From NCBI GenBank assembly GCA_021397835.1, contig JAJFZO010000087.1:1054001-1118000 (forward strand): 64,000 nucleotides of DNA. The letters run 5' to 3'. Shown here piece by piece: positions 53,301 through 64,000 of the stretch. The stretch comes from Moringa oleifera. Its lineage: Eukaryota; Streptophyta; Magnoliopsida; Brassicales; Moringaceae. The notes under the pieces are model-generated. The model searched no databases. It was not told the DNA's origin and saw only the letters and a list, made by a program, of their open reading frames with translations. Within the stretch, counting starts at the first letter, position 1, and the number at the start of each line of letters is the position of its first letter. A program made the position numbers and the translations under genes.

Positions 53301-54656
53301 TGTCGTGATTTCGGGTTTAAACTGAAAAGAGTTTCTTGTCTAAAAGGTTCTTTCAAGAGACTGATGCCATTTTCTCGGATGATTTATAATTTCTTTGCAG
53401 TGTTATTTTTAACTTTTACTGGTAATATATCTTAAATTTGCACAACATACTGGTTGTTAGACATTTTCTTTAAGTTTGCTTTATGGTTACGTTTTTGCAG
53501 GTTAAAAATTTGACGAACAACATCCAATTAATATTAGATGCTTTGAGGTCTTCAACTGTAGTGGAAGTGCAGGTAATTTCTTTTTGTTCATTATTATTTC
53601 AAATTAAAAGCACTAACCAAGTTGTTTACTATTATTCATGAAGCTTATCAATCCACTATTAGAAGTGTGTGGTTGTATTTCTTGTGTAGAATAAGGCAGT
53701 TTGAGATGTGTCATTAGATAATGAACTAATGTGCAGTTGCCAAGAAGCTACTGAAATGACTATACTTCTGTTTAGTTTGTCTAATTTTGCTATTTTAAAT
53801 GCTGCAGGATGACAAAGTGAGGAGACATATGGAGTGGATGAAATGGATACCTGCATCCAATTGGGCTTCCCAGGAATCAGATCTACCGTCTTCTGGTGAA
53901 TCAAGTTCTAGCATGCTTGCAACTTCATTTCAGAGGATGACAGTAGAGGAAGTGCCTCGCAATAAGACAGGTAAGCAAGTTCTTATTCTTAGGATTTTTG
54001 ATTGGTCAATTATAGCTTGTCAATGAGGAGTGTTTTGAGGATAAATGATCAGAATCATAATTGATCAATTTATGCCACAAAAAAGTAGCATTATATTCTT
54101 TTGATGAAGTAAGTAGAAAAAAAATTGTATAACTTACCCTCTTAGACATAAAACAAATGATCTGACCTTCATAGACATAAAACAAATGAGATCAAAGGGG
54201 AGTTTAGATTATCCACTCGATCAGAATTATTATTTAATTTATTTTATATTTTTTATTGGTGGCTGATTGCCATTTGTTATTATTATTATTTTTTGGTGAT
54301 TCTGGCGGCATATATTAGCAGTAGACATAGTTGAATTTCACATGCCTCTTGGAAAGATTTGTTGCATAATTGTTGGTCTCTGTGTGGGATGGTTTTTGCT
54401 GTGTTTTTTTTAGTATGTCCTTGGGAGGTTTATTTATTGAAGTTTTACTTCTAATAGCTTTATTGGGATTATAAATTTAGAGTGAAGATTAAAGAAACCA
54501 TGACTACTTAGATACTTGGTAAGAGTATTTGTAAGTAAGTGATATTTGTAACCTATGCATTGAAATCTAATAGTTATTAAAGCCTAATTTGACATGACTA
54601 TTAACTGTTGAATTTAATTGGAAGATTCTGGGACAGAGAGCAGCCAAGCATATTAA
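50366..54656 (+). CDS. LARP1C: La-related protein, LARP1b/1c type
   Basis: Seven exons: 50366-50869, 51195-51783, 51862-52006, 52123-52213, 53501-53572, 53808-53970 and 54625-54656. They are in phase and encode 531 residues. The N-terminal ~395 residues are low complexity: Ser/Pro/Ala-rich, then Gly-rich, then an uninterrupted proline run (codons at 51361-51399) and an Arg/Gly/Asn-rich stretch. The La motif lies at about residues 401-485, with VRQIDYYFSDANLIKDEFL, WVPISLIANFPRV and VRRHMEWMKWI. No RRM or DM15 domain is present, as in plant LARP1b/c rather than LARP1a. LARP1 proteins bind mRNA and affect translation and decay; LARP1c has been linked to leaf senescence in Arabidopsis. The next gene is FD-like, matching At4g35890/At4g35900 (from memory). 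Confidence 0.92.
53013..53036 (-). other. Strong G-quadruplex motif (minus strand) in LARP1 intron 4
   Basis: On the plus strand C-runs of 4, 7, 4 and 4 are separated by 1, 2 and 2 bases (53013-53016, 53018-53024, 53027-53030, 53033-53036). The minus strand therefore has four G-runs of at least 4 with very short loops, which meets the strict quadruplex rule. It is in the template strand of a 1.3-kb intron. Confidence 0.8.
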
Positions 54657-55688
54657 GGGGAAGCAGCCAGCCAAAGGAAACAGTCTGAAAGCAGTGTGGG
54701 ATGGGTGGGGAGGCCGGAGGTATCCATCAACAATGCAGAAACAACCATTTTTTTCATCTTCTCTGAGAAAGTTTATATCTCTCTCTCCTTCTTTCTCTCT
54801 GTGTTAGATGATGGAGGCCATTATTGTTAGAGTTATTGATATTACAGATTGGTTAATTTGACTGGTGATTGTTTTACCATGCGGGATAATAATCTGCACG
54901 AAGCGGAGAAAAAGTTGCCCTTTTGAAAATGACGGGTTGTTAATTCTTTTTGGTTTCAAAGTCTATATGTTGATATCGACTAGTCAAGCTTTTTCTCTCC
55001 CTGTCTCTCTCTTTCCTCGTGGAGAGAATAAAGGCAACCATGAATTATCAGACCGCCTGAAAGAAGACCTGCGGAGATATCTTATTCTGTCGTGTTATGC
55101 ACTAACCAAGAAGGAAGAACAAAGCTTAAAGAAATAAAAAAAAATTGTAGCCTCACAAGAATTGCCACGGAATTCTTTATATTCTTAACTAGGTCCTTAC
55201 CAGTACAGAGTTTTGTCCTGTTTTGAAGTCAACTCCAATAAAATATAAATACCCATTTCTCTATATTTGCCTAATAACATGTGAAATCAAAATTAGATTG
55301 TTCCCAAATTGCATTCCATGATCCAATTTTGTCAAATTAGGAATTTTTTTTCTTTTTTTGACTTGAATCTCTTGAACTTGTGCGATCATTGGAACTTCAA
55401 TCATAAAAAAGCTTTTTCTTGGGTATCCAGTTGAGCATGAGGAGTATGCTTCGCTAACATATAGTTAATTAATCTTTTATTAAACTAAACCTTCTTGGTA
55501 TTGGTGGACCGATGGGCATGCCTTAATATTGTATACTAATCTAATCTAAAGTTAATACCATTTCAAGACATGATTTACAAAAGTTTCAATTCCAATTTAA
55601 TGCACAGCTCAGAGTGGGAGATCGAGAGAGAAAGAGATATGTATCTTCATCTCTGGTTACTCTCCTCTTTCTGATTTTCCAGTGAGCC
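54657..55688. other. LARP1 3' flank and FD-like promoter
   Basis: LARP1 3' sequence continues to about 54800. A 90-codon ORF at 54865-55137 has no domain. The last ~400 bp are the FD-like promoter and leader. No clear TATA box is seen. Confidence 0.5.
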
Positions 55689-56687
55689 ATGTGGCCGTCA
55701 TCACCAGGTGGAAACAACAATGATAGCAACAACAACAAAAACAACAGAGTTTCCCGTTCGTCTTCAAAATCATCCTCCACGTGCTCATCTCCTTCTCCAA
55801 CTACCGACCAATCATCAATCAGAAGATCTATGGAAGAAGTATGGAGAGACATCAACCTAGCTTCTCTCTCTGAAAACCCTTACTCCACAGTCACTACCAG
55901 CAAAACCAACAAAACTCAACCTTGCTTTTCAAGTATAATCCTTCAGGACTTCCTCGCCAGGCCCTTAAACAAAGATTCGACAACAAGGGGTGCCTTCACT
56001 CACTCATCTTCTGCTGCGGACACCACTTCCTGTGCTCCTCCGGGCTCAACTCAGGCGACCGCATTGAGTTTGACTTCCGGGTCTGATTTTCAGTACTTCG
56101 GAAGCAGTCTCTCGGCGAAACCAAACCCACAAGCCCACAGCCATGGCAATATTGTTACTCCCTTCCTGTGCTCTTCCTTCGATGCTTCGGGCTCTTCTTC
56201 AATGTTCCCTTCCTTTGGCAAAAAAAGGGCTCAAGAAAGTGACGGTAACTTTCACGATCGGCGGCGTAAACGCATGATCAAAAACAGAGAATCAGCTGCT
56301 AGGTCACGAGCTCGAAAGCAGGAATCTCTCTCTCTCTCTCTCTATCTCTCTCAGCAATACCTGTCCATATTCCTTTATAAGCTATTTTGACATTATTATT
56401 ATCTGATACGTCGGTGGGTTGCTGTGATTCGCAGGCATACACGCACGAGCTGGAGCTTGAAGTTGCCAATTTAATGGCAGAAAATGCCAGGCTCAAAAAG
56501 CAGCAAGAGAAGGTAAGTAAATCAGGTGTTACAGCTTTCCTTATTTCGCTGTTTCGCAGTTCTCAAGCAACAGATCCAAGCGGCTGATTGGTTGATTGAT
56601 TCGGCTTTGCGTTTACAGTTCCTGGCAGCTCATACTCAGCTCCCTAAAAAGCACAAACTCTGCAGAACCTCGACAGCTCCATTTTAA
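55689..56687 (+). CDS. FD: FD-like group A bZIP transcription factor (non-canonical first donor)
   Basis: Expected exons 55689-56321, 56435-56512 and 56619-56687 encode 259 residues. N-terminal blocks SMEEVWRDINLASL and ILQDFLARP are typical of FD/ABF proteins. The basic region is at about residues 191-211 (RRRKRMIKNRESAARSRARK). The zipper starts AYTHELELEVANL, with exact N-x7-R-x9-L spacing across the exon 1/2 join. The end RTSTAPF is the SAP motif that, once phosphorylated, is bound by 14-3-3 and FT to trigger flowering. The odd point is that intron 1 starts GAATCT, not GT. Without splicing, translation runs into 22 new residues and stops at 56388-56390 without a zipper or SAP motif. It could be a rare GA-AG intron, a damaged allele or a sequence error in the CT-rich run. 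Confidence 0.85.
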
Positions 56688-59600
56688 GAAGTAAGGAAAT
56701 GCAGCAATGAATTCTTCTAGTTTTTACCACTTATCTTCTTCTTCCCTTAAACAAAAACAAGAGATAATGGGCTCATGTTTTGTAAGAGATCATCAGCCAT
56801 CGGAAAGAGACAGAAAAAGAAAGAGAGAGGGAAATGGTGTTTTTTTTTTCCTTATTATTGTAAATCTATTCTCTGAATGATTGTCCTTTTGCTGATGGTT
56901 TGGCTTTTTCTTCAACCAATAATGGAAATCAATAGTTAATGAGAATTTGAAAAGGAAAAGTCAAATACACCCATATGAACAAGCGTGAAGTGGAAAGATG
57001 GAACACAGATGGGCTCTTGTTAGCCTCATCTTGTTCCTTTCTTGAGTCTCCTTCTTGACCTACATATCAGCCCTGGCTGTTCTTTCTGTCCCTTCGTTTG
57101 CCTGTCTGATGACTTTTCCTTGTGGAATTTTTGTGATATTGGACAAAGATAGTTAGCTGCCTGCACTGCTACTTGTGTAAATGTCCAAGGAACAATTGGG
57201 TCACTCTAACTTTAGTGCAGATATTAATATTAAGGGTTTATTATATTTAGAGTGCATGTATTTTGTTTCCGATTTTAAATTAAATTTATTTAAAAAGAAA
57301 ATTTATTTGAAATTTATATTTATATTTTAAATTTTTATTTAAATAATTATTTAAATATCTTACTAAATATTATTACAATAAATAAAAATATTCATTTTAT
57401 TTTATTTTAATATTATATGTATTTTTGTTATGTTTAATAAAAAATAAATTTAATAAAGTAAAGAATATCCTGTTTGTTTTAATTGTGTTTGAAAAGATGT
57501 TATGATAAATAAAAATCATATATATTATGTGTGTATAAAATTATTATTATTATTAATATTAATAAAAATTATATAAAATTTTTAACTTAAAATTTTAATA
57601 AAAATATAACTATCAAATAGATGTAATTTTTTTAAAATCTTAATTTAAGATTGTGCGTAAAATACAAATTTTATTGATGTAGTTAATCCTAATTTTACAG
57701 AAAGATAAAGATTTTTTTTTTGTTGTTTTCAATTTGTGTTTAGCTTCTTACTAAAGAGTTAAAATAATATTTTAATAATTAATAATATAAATATAAAAAA
57801 AATTATTTTTACAAAATTGATAATTTTATTAAATTATCACATAACAATCATTTAAAAAAATTACAAAATCTATATTAATAAAAAATTTAAATTATTTTTT
57901 AAAAAATAAAAAGTGAATCATATTGAAAGATTTAAAAACCTAACTGAGTTAACTTCTTAAAAAAATCATACAATCTAAATGCTATATTATTTTTAATTAT
58001 TTTTTAAATGAAATTCTGTGCAATTTAAATTAAAAAATTAAATAATTTCTATTTCATCTCTCCATTATTCAACGGCTGTGATTGGAACTCGTCTTTCTCT
58101 TTCGTTTCAAAAGAATTCGACATTTAGGTTGAAATCCAATGGATGATTCGCCATGTCGATGTGTGTGTGGACCCTTTGCTATCATTAGCACTCCCATGTG
58201 CTATAATTAGAACCTAATGATTTTTCTTGATTAGAAGATAATACAAAAATAAAATAAAGTGACATAATAACTAAATTTAAAAAACAAAAAAATAAAATAA
58301 AAGTTATAAAAATCTTTAATATTTATCTTATGTTGCTAATTAAATTTTTAAATTCAAAAAATAATAAATTAAATCTTGAATTATTAATTTGATATAAATT
58401 TTATTTTAACTTAAATAATTATGAAAAATTAAAAATATTTTTGTTATCAAGATATTTAAAAAATAATTCAAATGAATTCTTCATTCCATGTGTGAAATTC
58501 AGGTTCTTTGATTATAAAATATTTTTGATAAATATAAAATTTTTATAAAAGTTTTACCAAAAAAATTAATCACGAGAGATACTAATTCATGAACATAGAC
58601 ATTATTTAGGCAGAGGTCACCGAATAGAATACAATAAGTTAGTATTTTAAATTGATTTCATGACATAAAGTGAAGATTAAATTAACGTTTCTTTTTCTAA
58701 AATTTAAATTTTAATTTATACAAATAAAAAGAATATTTAAAATTGATTTGATGCATGTATATTGATTTTTAGTAAAAAATAATTTTATAATTTATAACTT
58801 TGTTCTAGTGGGATAAAAAAAACTAAGATATATTCAATTCATTTTGTCTTTAATTGAAAAGAAGATCAATATGAATCATATTAGTTGAAGATTTCGGGTC
58901 TAAAAGATTTTTAAAATTTTTGACAATCTTAATATGAAAACAATATATGTTTATTCACTGATATTTATAAAAATTTTAATTTATTGAAAATGTCAATTAA
59001 ATTTTCATTGAATAAACATATATAATATTATATATTTTTAAAATATTAAAATTATATAGCTTTATAGATTAGGTTTAGGATAAAAATTGAGATTAAGATT
59101 TAGGGCTTTTAGAGTTAAGTTTAGAGTTTGAGATTTAAAAATTTATTTTTTCAAAATTTAACTCTAAATTAAAAATTTTAAATCTCAAATCTAAACAAAC
59201 TCTAAATCAATTCCTTAAACCCTAAATACTAAATCTTAAACCCCAAAGAAACCTTAAATCCATTCTTTAAATTCTAAACTCTAATAAACCCCAAATCCCA
59301 AACATTTAACTCTAAACATAAACCCTGAATTTTAATGTTAAATTTTAAAAAAATAAATGTTATCAATGTTAACATAAAATTAAATTTAAAATATTTAAAG
59401 TTATTAGTTAATATTTAAATGTGAATATTTTAGTATATAGAAATAAATTGAAAAATATATTTGGGATAAAAATAAATAAACCAATATCAAACTAAAGCTT
59501 AAAGTTTTTTTTTACCTATAAGATAAAATTTTAAAAAATATTTATGTAAGTGTAACCATTGAGGTCAATTAACACTATATATCTAACTTTTAATTTATTA

Positions 59601-59978
59601 TTAATATATATACATACACATGATTTTTTATTACTAAATATTGTAAAAATATAATAGTTACAATTTATAATTACTTAAATATTAATAACATTGTATTGAC
59701 TATTATATTAAAATAAAAAAATAATTAAAATAAATAAAAATTAGCATATGTGCATTACACAAGTTTAAGCTTTTTTCTTTTTTTTTTTTTACAGATAAAA
59801 CATGAAAAATTGATGTATGGATAGAATAGATTTATTTTTCAATATAATAAATAATTTAAAAATAATGTTACCATAAAAAAATTATAAATAATTTCATTTT
59901 TAAGAAAGTATATCAAATTTATTTTTTTTCTTTTAAAGTTTTTGAATTTAATTGCAAAGACAACAACACTGTCATCAA
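56688..59978. other. AT-rich intergenic DNA
   Basis: FD-like 3' flank reaches about 56950, and a short GC-richer part continues to about 57230. Beyond that the DNA is A/T-rich and non-coding. An inverted telomere-like tract at 59099-59325 is listed separately. Confidence 0.6.
59099..59325. repeat. Degenerate telomere-like repeats in inverted arrangement
   Basis: The left side carries TTTAGGG (59099-59105) and related GTTTAGAGTTTGAG. The right side carries AAACCCTAAA (59217-59226) and many AAACCC/AAATCC variants. Arms at 59119-59137 and 59179-59196 are near-perfect reverse complements. Degenerate telomere motifs inside chromosome arms are known in plants; the inverted layout is seen directly. 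Confidence 0.6.
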
Positions 59979-60050
59979 TCCGTTGTCGTCCAGCGGTTAG
60001 GATATCTGGCTTTCACCCAGGAGACCCGGGTTCGATTCCCGGCAACGGAA
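59979..60050 (+). tRNA. tRNA-Glu (anticodon UUC)
   Basis: 72 nt. It starts TCCGTTG, has the D-arm TCCAGCGGTTAGGAT and anticodon loop CTTTCAC with TTC at 60012-60014. The T-arm is GGGTTCGATTCC and the 3' stem CAACGGA pairs with the 5' end. A T6 Pol III terminator follows at 60051-60056. It is intronless. Confidence 0.97.
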
Positions 60051-60088
60051 TTTTTTAATTATATTGGTATTGTCCTTTTAGCATGTCT

Positions 60089-60745
60089 AACAGGAGAAGT
60101 GCCTTCAGCAACTGAGGAGGTAAACTTGCCGGGTGGCATTACGTTTTCTTTTTGTGCGAGTAATTTGAAATGAGCTGAACTCGTCGGCTGCTTTGATGTT
60201 GGTATAATCGTTGTACTTGTGTGTTCATATTCTTTGCCGCCGTGCTAAGTGCTTCATTGCTAGGTACCCTGAATTCTCATGGCCACCTAGTTTTGAATAA
60301 ATGCCTCATTGGCAACAGCAAATTGGATGAGAAGAAGTTGGATCATTTGCTTTGAGGTCTATTTATGGTCGACTTGATTAGTTGTGAGCTTTATGTACAG
60401 TGAAACTGGTTTTGCTTTCCTAAGCCCATACCCTGGAGATTTTGCTTGGATCTTTTCAAAGAATTCTCGGTCTATTTGAAAGCTGCAGCACACACAAAGG
60501 AAGAGTTTCCACTGCCACTAGCATCAGAATCTATTGTATTCTACACTTTTGAGCATAGCCATCGACATGGAATTTCAATCCCAAAGAAGCAAGTCATTGT
60601 CTAGTGGAATTTCTTTGGATTATGAAGCAAGAGGATGAGTTACATGCCAATGCCTTGATCTCAGATCAGTTTTCAAAGTCCAGAATCTTGAAGCGATCAT
60701 CTATTATACCTAGTATGTCTGCTGACATTTTAGAATCATAACAAA
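60089..60745. repeat. ~0.65-kb direct repeat, copy 1 (degenerate)
   Basis: Runs parallel to 61446-62133. Shared segments include GTATAATCGTTGTAC (copy 1; GTATTATCGTTGTAC in copy 2), ATGGCCACCTAGT, TTTTGAGCATAGCCATCG and TATGTCTGCTGACATTT. The best shared reading frame (ESIVFYTFEHSHRHGIS) is broken here by a stop after KKQVIV and by frame changes, so if it was ever coding this copy is a pseudogene. The protein family is not recognised. Confidence 0.65.
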
Positions 60746-61003
60746 TTAATTAAGTTGACGGAGACGATGATTTTCTTTTGCTACGAGATTTATGGTTTCT
60801 CACCAAATTGACACAAATAGTTTACTCAAATTATTTGTGTGCTTCTCATCAAATTGAGATGAGTAGTTCGAGTCACAAAATTTGTTGCTACGTGTATTCT
60901 CACAATGTCCACAGTATAAATTATGGTAATCCTGTCTTGTTGTGCCAGGAAAGGCCTCAACGTTCTCTCCTTCTTCTTCGCTCTCATTTTTGTTTGATTT
61001 ATG

Positions 61004-61434
61004 GTAGAATCCAAAGCGGTTGCAGCAGAGAAAAATTGCGTATATATAGGATACATGGGAGCTGCTCGGACTTCACTTCACGAAAGAGTGATCATTCCAA
61101 CATGTAATATGTTGTCATGAACATTCATGGCATGCCTACATGTCTTTAGAATGGCAGCGGCATTGAAATCTCGTAATCCTTCATGGAATCCCTCTGCAGA
61201 TCAGATCAGGATTTGACTCGCGATGTGCCATAGCTGATCTGATTTGCAGAGGGATTCCATGAAGGATTAGCAGATCTCAATACTGCTGCCATTCCAGACA
61301 AGTGGGCATGTCACGAAAGTTCATGACAGGATACTATATGTTGGGATGATCACTCTTTCGTGAAGTGAAGTCCGAGCAGCTCTCATGTATATTTTATAGA
61401 AGTCATTCTTCTCTGCTGCAGCTTTGGATTCCAC
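61004..61434. repeat. Long imperfect inverted repeat (hairpin) with 24-nt loop
   Basis: Arms 61004-61209 and 61234-61434 are roughly 85% complementary by eye. The innermost 35 positions (61175-61209 with 61234-61268) are fully paired in RNA, with one G-U pair. A second 37-base stretch beginning GAGCTGCTCGGACTTCACTT is identical in both arms. Each arm, read outward to inward, has an open frame ending in TGA (61118-61120 and 61323-61321) with related peptides, such as AARTSLHERVIIPT. The minus-strand arm is preceded by a good acceptor (CTTTTCAG at 61442-61435). It may be a young MIRNA or siRNA locus, or a foldback element. Confidence 0.75.
61321..61434 (-). pseudogene. Terminal-exon-like fragment in the hairpin's right arm
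   Basis: From 61434 down to the TGA at 61323-61321 there are 37 codons, including VESKAAAEKNDFYKIYMR and then AARTSLHERVIIPTYSIL. The fragment is directly preceded by a pyrimidine tract and AG. The left arm holds the same frame with substitutions (VESKAVAAEKNCVYIGYM) and the same stop, but lacks an AG acceptor. No upstream exon could be recognised, and I do not know the family. Confidence 0.35.
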
Positions 61435-61445
61435 CTGAAAAGAAA

Positions 61446-62133
61446 CAGGGATGAAATGCCTTGAACAACTGAGCAGAGAAACTTGCTGGATGTCATGTTT
61501 TCTTTGGTGTGTGTAGTTGGATATGAACTAAACTCATAAGGCTACTTTGATGTTTGTATTATCGTTGTACCTGTGTGTCTATATTCTTTCTTCGTTTTTG
61601 GTTTCTTCATTTTTGGTTTGATTTGTTAGCCAATGCCTCTTGCAGCAGCTGGGTGCCCGACTGGTAATGGCCACCTAGTCTCTGAATAAATGCCTCACTG
61701 GGAAAAGCAAACCGGCCCAAGGTAGTTGGGTCATATGCTGTCACTTGATTAATGATGAGTTTTATGGCCACTGAAACTAATCGTGCTCTCCTAAGCCCAA
61801 ATCGTGGAGGTTTTACTTGGAACTTCTGGAAGCATGCTCAGTCTACCGATGACTTTGAATGCTGCAGCACAAACACTGGAAGAGTTTCTACTGCCACAAG
61901 CACCAGAATCTATTGTCTTTTATACTTTTGAGCATAGCCATCGGCATGGAATTTCAATCTCAAAGAAGTTAACAAGTCGTCGTCTTGTGGAATATTATCA
62001 TCGGATTTTGAAGCTTGAGGATGAGTCAGATTCCAGTGCCCTGAATTCAGATAAGTTTTCAAAGTCGACAATCTTGAAGCTGTCATCCACTGTACTTGTA
62101 TGTCTGCTGACATTTCACAATTATAACATTATC
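61446..62133. repeat. ~0.65-kb direct repeat, copy 2
   Basis: Diverged direct copy of 60089-60745. It contains an open frame of about 130 codons starting with GTG at 61804, including ESIVFYTFEHSHRHGISISK and SDKFSKSTILKLSS. No ATG or splice context makes it a convincing gene. Together the two copies bracket the hairpin. Confidence 0.65.
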
Positions 62134-64000
62134 TTTGGCTTTTTTCTTGAACGAATGGCGCGCTTGGAGTTGGAGGTGCATCTTTCGTTAACCCTATAGG
62201 GCACAAGATGTGAGTGGCAACAGGGACGCACTTATGGTAATTTTGATGACACTCGTGCAGAAGGAGACAATTCTGAAATGGGTATTTGAATGTTGCATGT
62301 GCATACGCGGTGTGGTTGTTTCAAATGCATCATTGGGATTTGCTTCTTGCGAGATAATGCCATGCTGCATTATAACATTATTTGCTGCAGTCATTGATGA
62401 CCAAATGAGATTCCTTCTTGAATTATAATGCCACGATATGCATTTTTTTTTTTATTGCAGTCTTTGATGACCAGACGAGAAGTTTGTCAACGAATGTGAA
62501 TGGCATCAGAGCCCATTTCTCTCTCTCAGAGCGCGACTACGGGTGCATTATTTGTAAGCACTGAAGTGCTATGCCCAAATGCCTTTCTTTTCATGGAGGT
62601 CTGAAATTTTAAAGTGGAAGCATTTTTATTTTCTCGATTAGATATCATTTTATTGGAGTTTTATTTTTTAAATAATAGATAAAAAAGATGCAACTCTTAA
62701 AGTTTAGAATTATTTGAAATTAAATTGAATAGTTTTCAATCAGGCGGTAGTGTTATTTTATTGATGATTTTATTTATAAAAAAATAAATAATTAAAAAAT
62801 TATTTTTTTCAAAATTTCAAAATAAAGTAAAAAGAATAGTTTTTTTTTTCTTTTGCTAAGGAAATGTAACAAGTAAAATATTTTATTAACATTCATTTTT
62901 GCTGTTTTTGCTATATACATTAACTTATTTTTTAAAAAATTTAAAAAGTGTCTGTGTTGAGATATTACTATTTTTGATTTTTGATTTTGTAGTAAATTTG
63001 ACTATATTTCTCTTATTTTTTGTATTTTTCTTAAGAATTGGAGTGTCAACTTGAAGTGTTTTGAGATTTTACATCCATATTTTATAGCAATACTATGTTT
63101 CAAATGTTGAAATTCTTTGTTGTAAAGCCTCTGGTGGCAACTTCTTTTTTTTTTTTTTAATCATATGATTTTGTTAAGGGATATGAGGTATTTTTATTGA
63201 TTTTTGATGTCTGTATGAACTAGCTGCAGTTTTTATTTAATTTCAAGGCTTATGTTGTTGAAAAGGAAGCTTGGATTGCTTTTTATATTTACAACTAGCA
63301 TATTGAGAAGTTCATCCTTTAATTTAAGAAAGTTTTCTCTAAAATTATTTTTTTTCATAAAAAGTAAGGCCTTATGATGAAAATGCTCTGTATTATTGTC
63401 TTGTTTGTATATTGCATGCTCCTCTTTTATCATATTTAAGATAATTTTTTTATCTTTTATTTAGATTTTAAACGTCTTTTTGCCTTGTGCATCAGCAATC
63501 AAACAGTTATTATCCTTTAACAATACCTTATATCTTTTTTTTGAGAGTTGATCAACACTCAAAAAATTTTAATTAATTTCATGAACATATAAAATATTAA
63601 AAATTAATTTCAAACCAACGCAACCTTTATTACTATTGTTTCTTTGTCTATTACTATAAAATATGCTCAATTATTAATTCTAACTTTAAAAATTACAGTT
63701 TTATCAACTCCTTAAAAGAGCTTTTGATTAAAAGTTAAGTGGTTCGTACAATTACTATCTATAAGCCAACTTTCTGAAGAGCTACTAGTAGCAAAGTATG
63801 ATGGCATAAACAGTCCTCCTCTCGAGGTTGTTCAATAACATTTTTGGCTTTCACTTATTACTGTTAAAATTTGCATAGATTTTTTTTTTCACATGTCCTA
63901 ACTGGTTACATTTGTGACATTTTATGTATGGTCTTTATCGATACTTGTTCTGTGCGTGATTTATTATTATTATTATTATTTTTTGCAATAAAGATAAGAT
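62134..64000. other. Right-end intergenic DNA
   Basis: At 62360-62480 two short related segments (GCAGTCATTGATGACCA near 62387 and GCAGTCTTTGATGACCA near 62457) show a further small duplication. From about 62600 the DNA is AT-rich with no credible ORF. Confidence 0.55.

Noticed and set aside
59952..60173. 73-codon plus-strand ORF
   Set aside because: It runs through tRNA-Glu and has no independent coding signature.
61804..62199. 131-codon ORF as a real gene
   Set aside because: It begins with GTG rather than ATG, the paralogous copy is broken, and no splice sites or known domain support it.

Overview
This is a plant nuclear window, most likely from a eudicot. The genes have many short introns with GT-AG borders, the intergenic DNA is extremely AT-rich, and the families are plant-typical: DYW-type PPR, expansin, class III peroxidase, FD-type bZIP, CAD-type alcohol dehydrogenase and UPF0496. 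The species cannot be named from sequence alone; the gene order is that of a rosid-like eudicot, and this is inference. I see no bacterial, viral or organellar segment, no CRISPR array and no intact transposon.

Layout, left to right. 1-4.3 kb is AT-rich non-coding DNA. At 5.0-5.4 kb lies an ATL-type RING-H2 E3 ligase (-). At 7.2-9.5 kb lies an intronless DYW-PPR RNA-editing factor (-), divergent from a DsbA/thioredoxin-fold secretory protein (+, 4 exons, 9.7-11.8 kb). An Alba/RGG RNA-binding protein (+, 8 exons) occupies 14.3-18.2 kb. tRNA-Asp(GUC) (-) sits at 19.0 kb. The proteasome lid subunit RPN3 (+, 8 exons) is at 19.5-22.9 kb, an alpha-expansin (+) at 25.3-26.3 kb, and a PER64-like peroxidase (+) at 28.6-29.8 kb. 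An Abitram/FAM206-like protein (+, 6 exons) is at 30.8-32.9 kb. A UPF0496 membrane protein (-, 2 exons) is at 34.7-36.0 kb, and a CAD/mannitol-dehydrogenase-like enzyme (-, 6 exons) at 40.2-43.0 kb. The 7 kb from 43 to 50 kb is AT-rich with repeat remnants. A La-related protein LARP1-type (+, 7 exons) is at 50.4-54.7 kb, and an FD-like bZIP (+, 3 exons) at 55.7-56.7 kb. tRNA-Glu(UUC) (+) is at 60.0 kb. A duplicated region with a long hairpin lies at 60.1-62.5 kb, followed by AT-rich DNA to the end.

The neighbours are not an operon and mostly share no pathway. The gene order carries information: it interleaves genes that, from memory, sit in separate Arabidopsis blocks (At1g20180-At1g20230, At5g42180-At5g42200 and At4g35890-At4g35900). 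That fits an ancestral order later split by fractionation after polyploidy.

The strongest oddities are these. (1) The first intron of the FD-like gene starts with GA instead of GT at a conserved position. (2) A ~430-bp imperfect inverted repeat at 61.0-61.4 kb has arms that look like two copies of the 3' end of a coding exon, flanked by ~0.65-kb direct repeats. (3) Two duplicated, frame-preserving 9-nt micro-exon candidates lie in the Alba gene. (4) An exceptionally good G-quadruplex motif lies in a LARP1 intron. (5) Several genes carry recent intronic tandem duplications. I did not find a convincing new multi-gene system.
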